From Nitrospinota bacterium (GTDB lineage: Bacteria; Nitrospinota; Nitrospinia; UBA9942): 5,161 nucleotides of DNA. Location of the stretch: positions 1 to 5,161 of the forward strand of contig JACQEW010000095.1 in assembly GCA_016200365.1 (NCBI GenBank), written 5' to 3'. Shown here piece by piece: positions 4,614-5,161 of this stretch. The first letter of the stretch is position 1, and every line of letters begins with the position of its first letter. The notes beneath the pieces were generated by a model. That model had not been told where the DNA came from. It made no database searches and was given only the letters and a program-made list of their open reading frames with translations. Both the position numbers and the translations under genes were made by a program.

Positions 4614-4898
4614 TTATGTCTTGGTTAATGCCTTCTTAGTATGTCCGCTGTGCTGTTTAAATGTCCTCGTATGAGAAAATTCCCCAAGCTTATGTCCGAC
4701 CATATTCTCCGTAATATAAACAGGAATAAATTTTCTCCCGTTATGAACAGCCATGGTGTGTCCTACAAAATCAGGTGTAATTGTGGACTTTCTTGACCAT
4801 GTCTTAATCATTTTCTTTTCCTTCTTATTATTCATTTCCACAATCTTCTTCAGCAGAGAATCTTCTACATAAGGACCTTTTTTTATTGACCGTGCCAT
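4614..4898 (-). CDS. rpsS: 30S ribosomal protein S19
   Basis: S19 sits in the 30S head with S13 and contacts the A-site tRNA region and the 50S central protuberance. The 94-residue product is typical in length. Signatures are MARSIKKGPYVEDSLLKK, WSRKSTITPDFVGHTMAVHN (34-53), GRKFIPVYITENMVGHKLGE (54-73) and FSHTRTFKQHSGHTKKA (74-90). ATG 4898 is the only plausible start. The 12 nt between it and the upstream hairpin are A/T rich with no recognisable SD, so initiation may rely on unstructured sequence or coupling from rplB. It lies between rplB and rplV as in most bacteria, with a GATTTAC-type hairpin upstream and a GCTCATT-type hairpin downstream. Confidence 0.96.
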   Translation of the reverse strand: MARSIKKGPYVEDSLLKKIVEMNNKKEKKMIKTWSRKSTITPDFVGHTMAVHNGRKFIPVYITENMVGHKLGEFSHTRTFKQHSGHTKKALTKT

Positions 4899-4910
4899 AA
4901 ATATATTTTG

Positions 4911-4980
4911 GATTTACGATTTAGGATTTACGATTTAAATGATTTTAAAATCGTAAATCTTAAATCTAAAATCGTAAATC
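4911..4980. repeat. GATTTAC 7-mer inverted repeat (rplB-rpsS junction)
   Basis: Left-arm units GATTTAC, GATTTAG, GATTTAC, GATTTAA (4911-4938) face GTAAATC, TTAAATC, TAAAATC, GTAAATC (4953-4980). Bases 4918-4936 pair with 4948-4966 with a single mismatch and an 11-nt loop. The right arm has one more 7-mer than can pair in this register. It starts 2 nt after the rplB stop and ends 12 nt before the rpsS ATG. Confidence 0.88.
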
Positions 4981-4982
4981 TG

Positions 4983-5161
4983 TTATTTCCTCCTCTTCAA
5001 TATATATTTGCTTGATAACTTCCTCTTATTTCTCGTCTTAAACCCTTTCGACGGCACACCTGTCGGACTGCGGGGAACATTACCGCCTTTGCTCTTTCCC
5101 TCTCCGCCCCCCATAGGATGATCCACGGGGTTCATAGCTACACCCCTTACCGTAGGCTTAA
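4983..5161 (-). CDS. rplB: 50S ribosomal protein L2, C-terminal 58 residues (cut by window edge)
   Basis: L2 is a core 50S protein needed for subunit joining and peptidyl transferase activity. Only the last 58 codons plus the stop are inside the window; the gene continues beyond base 5161. The visible part reads KPTVRGVAMNPVDHPMGGGE, then GKSKGGNVPRSPTGVPSKGF, then a basic tail ending LSSKYILKRRK. The motif DHPxGGGEG is the conserved loop reaching the peptidyl transferase centre. The first histidine (E. coli His229 in mature numbering) is kept; the second, usually His, is Met here. The TAA stop at 4983-4985 is followed after 2 nt by the GATTTAC-type repeat before rpsS. Confidence 0.96.
   Translation of the reverse strand, partial: KPTVRGVAMNPVDHPMGGGEGKSKGGNVPRSPTGVPSKGFKTRNKRKLSSKYILKRRK

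Noticed and set aside
5108..5125. Loss of L2 peptidyl transferase function
   Set aside because: The histidine considered important is kept and the rest of the loop is intact. Only the second His is replaced.

Overview
This window is a stretch of the conserved bacterial S10-spc ribosomal protein cluster, read entirely from the minus strand. In transcription order (right to left) it holds rplB (3' end only), rpsS, rplV, rpsC, rplP, rpmC, rpsQ, rplN, rplX, rplE, rpsN and rpsH. The next gene expected, rplF, would begin just beyond base 1. Every protein is full length apart from the cut rplB, and none shows a frameshift. I see no tRNA, rRNA, CRISPR, transposase or convincing promoter.

The organism is a bacterium: bacterial gene order, good Shine-Dalgarno (SD) sites before many genes, and bacterial-type proteins. 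The window is AT-rich to moderate. S14 is the short zinc-binding form (CxxC...CxxC) and L24 carries a C-terminal four-cysteine ribbon. This argues against an enterobacterial relative. An uncultured or deep-branching lineage (for example Omnitrophota-, Nitrospirota- or deltaproteobacteria-like) would fit, but the phylum cannot be fixed from this sequence.

The unusual part is what lies between the genes. Ribosomal operons normally have compact junctions. Here eight of eleven internal junctions, plus the region after rpsH, carry an inverted pair of short tandem repeats, mostly 7-mers but also 6-, 8- and 9-mers. Each pair can fold into a long hairpin in the mRNA. The sequence differs between junctions (GATTTAC, GAGTTAGT, CAATGAG/GCTCATT, GATTGAC, GCAAGAA, GTGAAA families), but the placement is the same: the first arm starts 2-4 nt after the upstream stop codon or overlaps it (13 nt after rpsC), and the second arm usually ends 4-7 nt before the next SD. 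Subtracting the hairpin leaves about 7-41 nt, comparable to the hairpin-free junctions (21, 26 and 46 nt). The hairpins therefore look inserted into, or grown within, an ordinary compact operon.

The proteins build both subunits. S19, S3, S14, S17 and S8 join the 30S; L2, L22, L16, L29, L14, L24 and L5 join the 50S. Start codons are mixed: GTG for rplE, rplN and rpsN, TTG for rpsC, ATG elsewhere.
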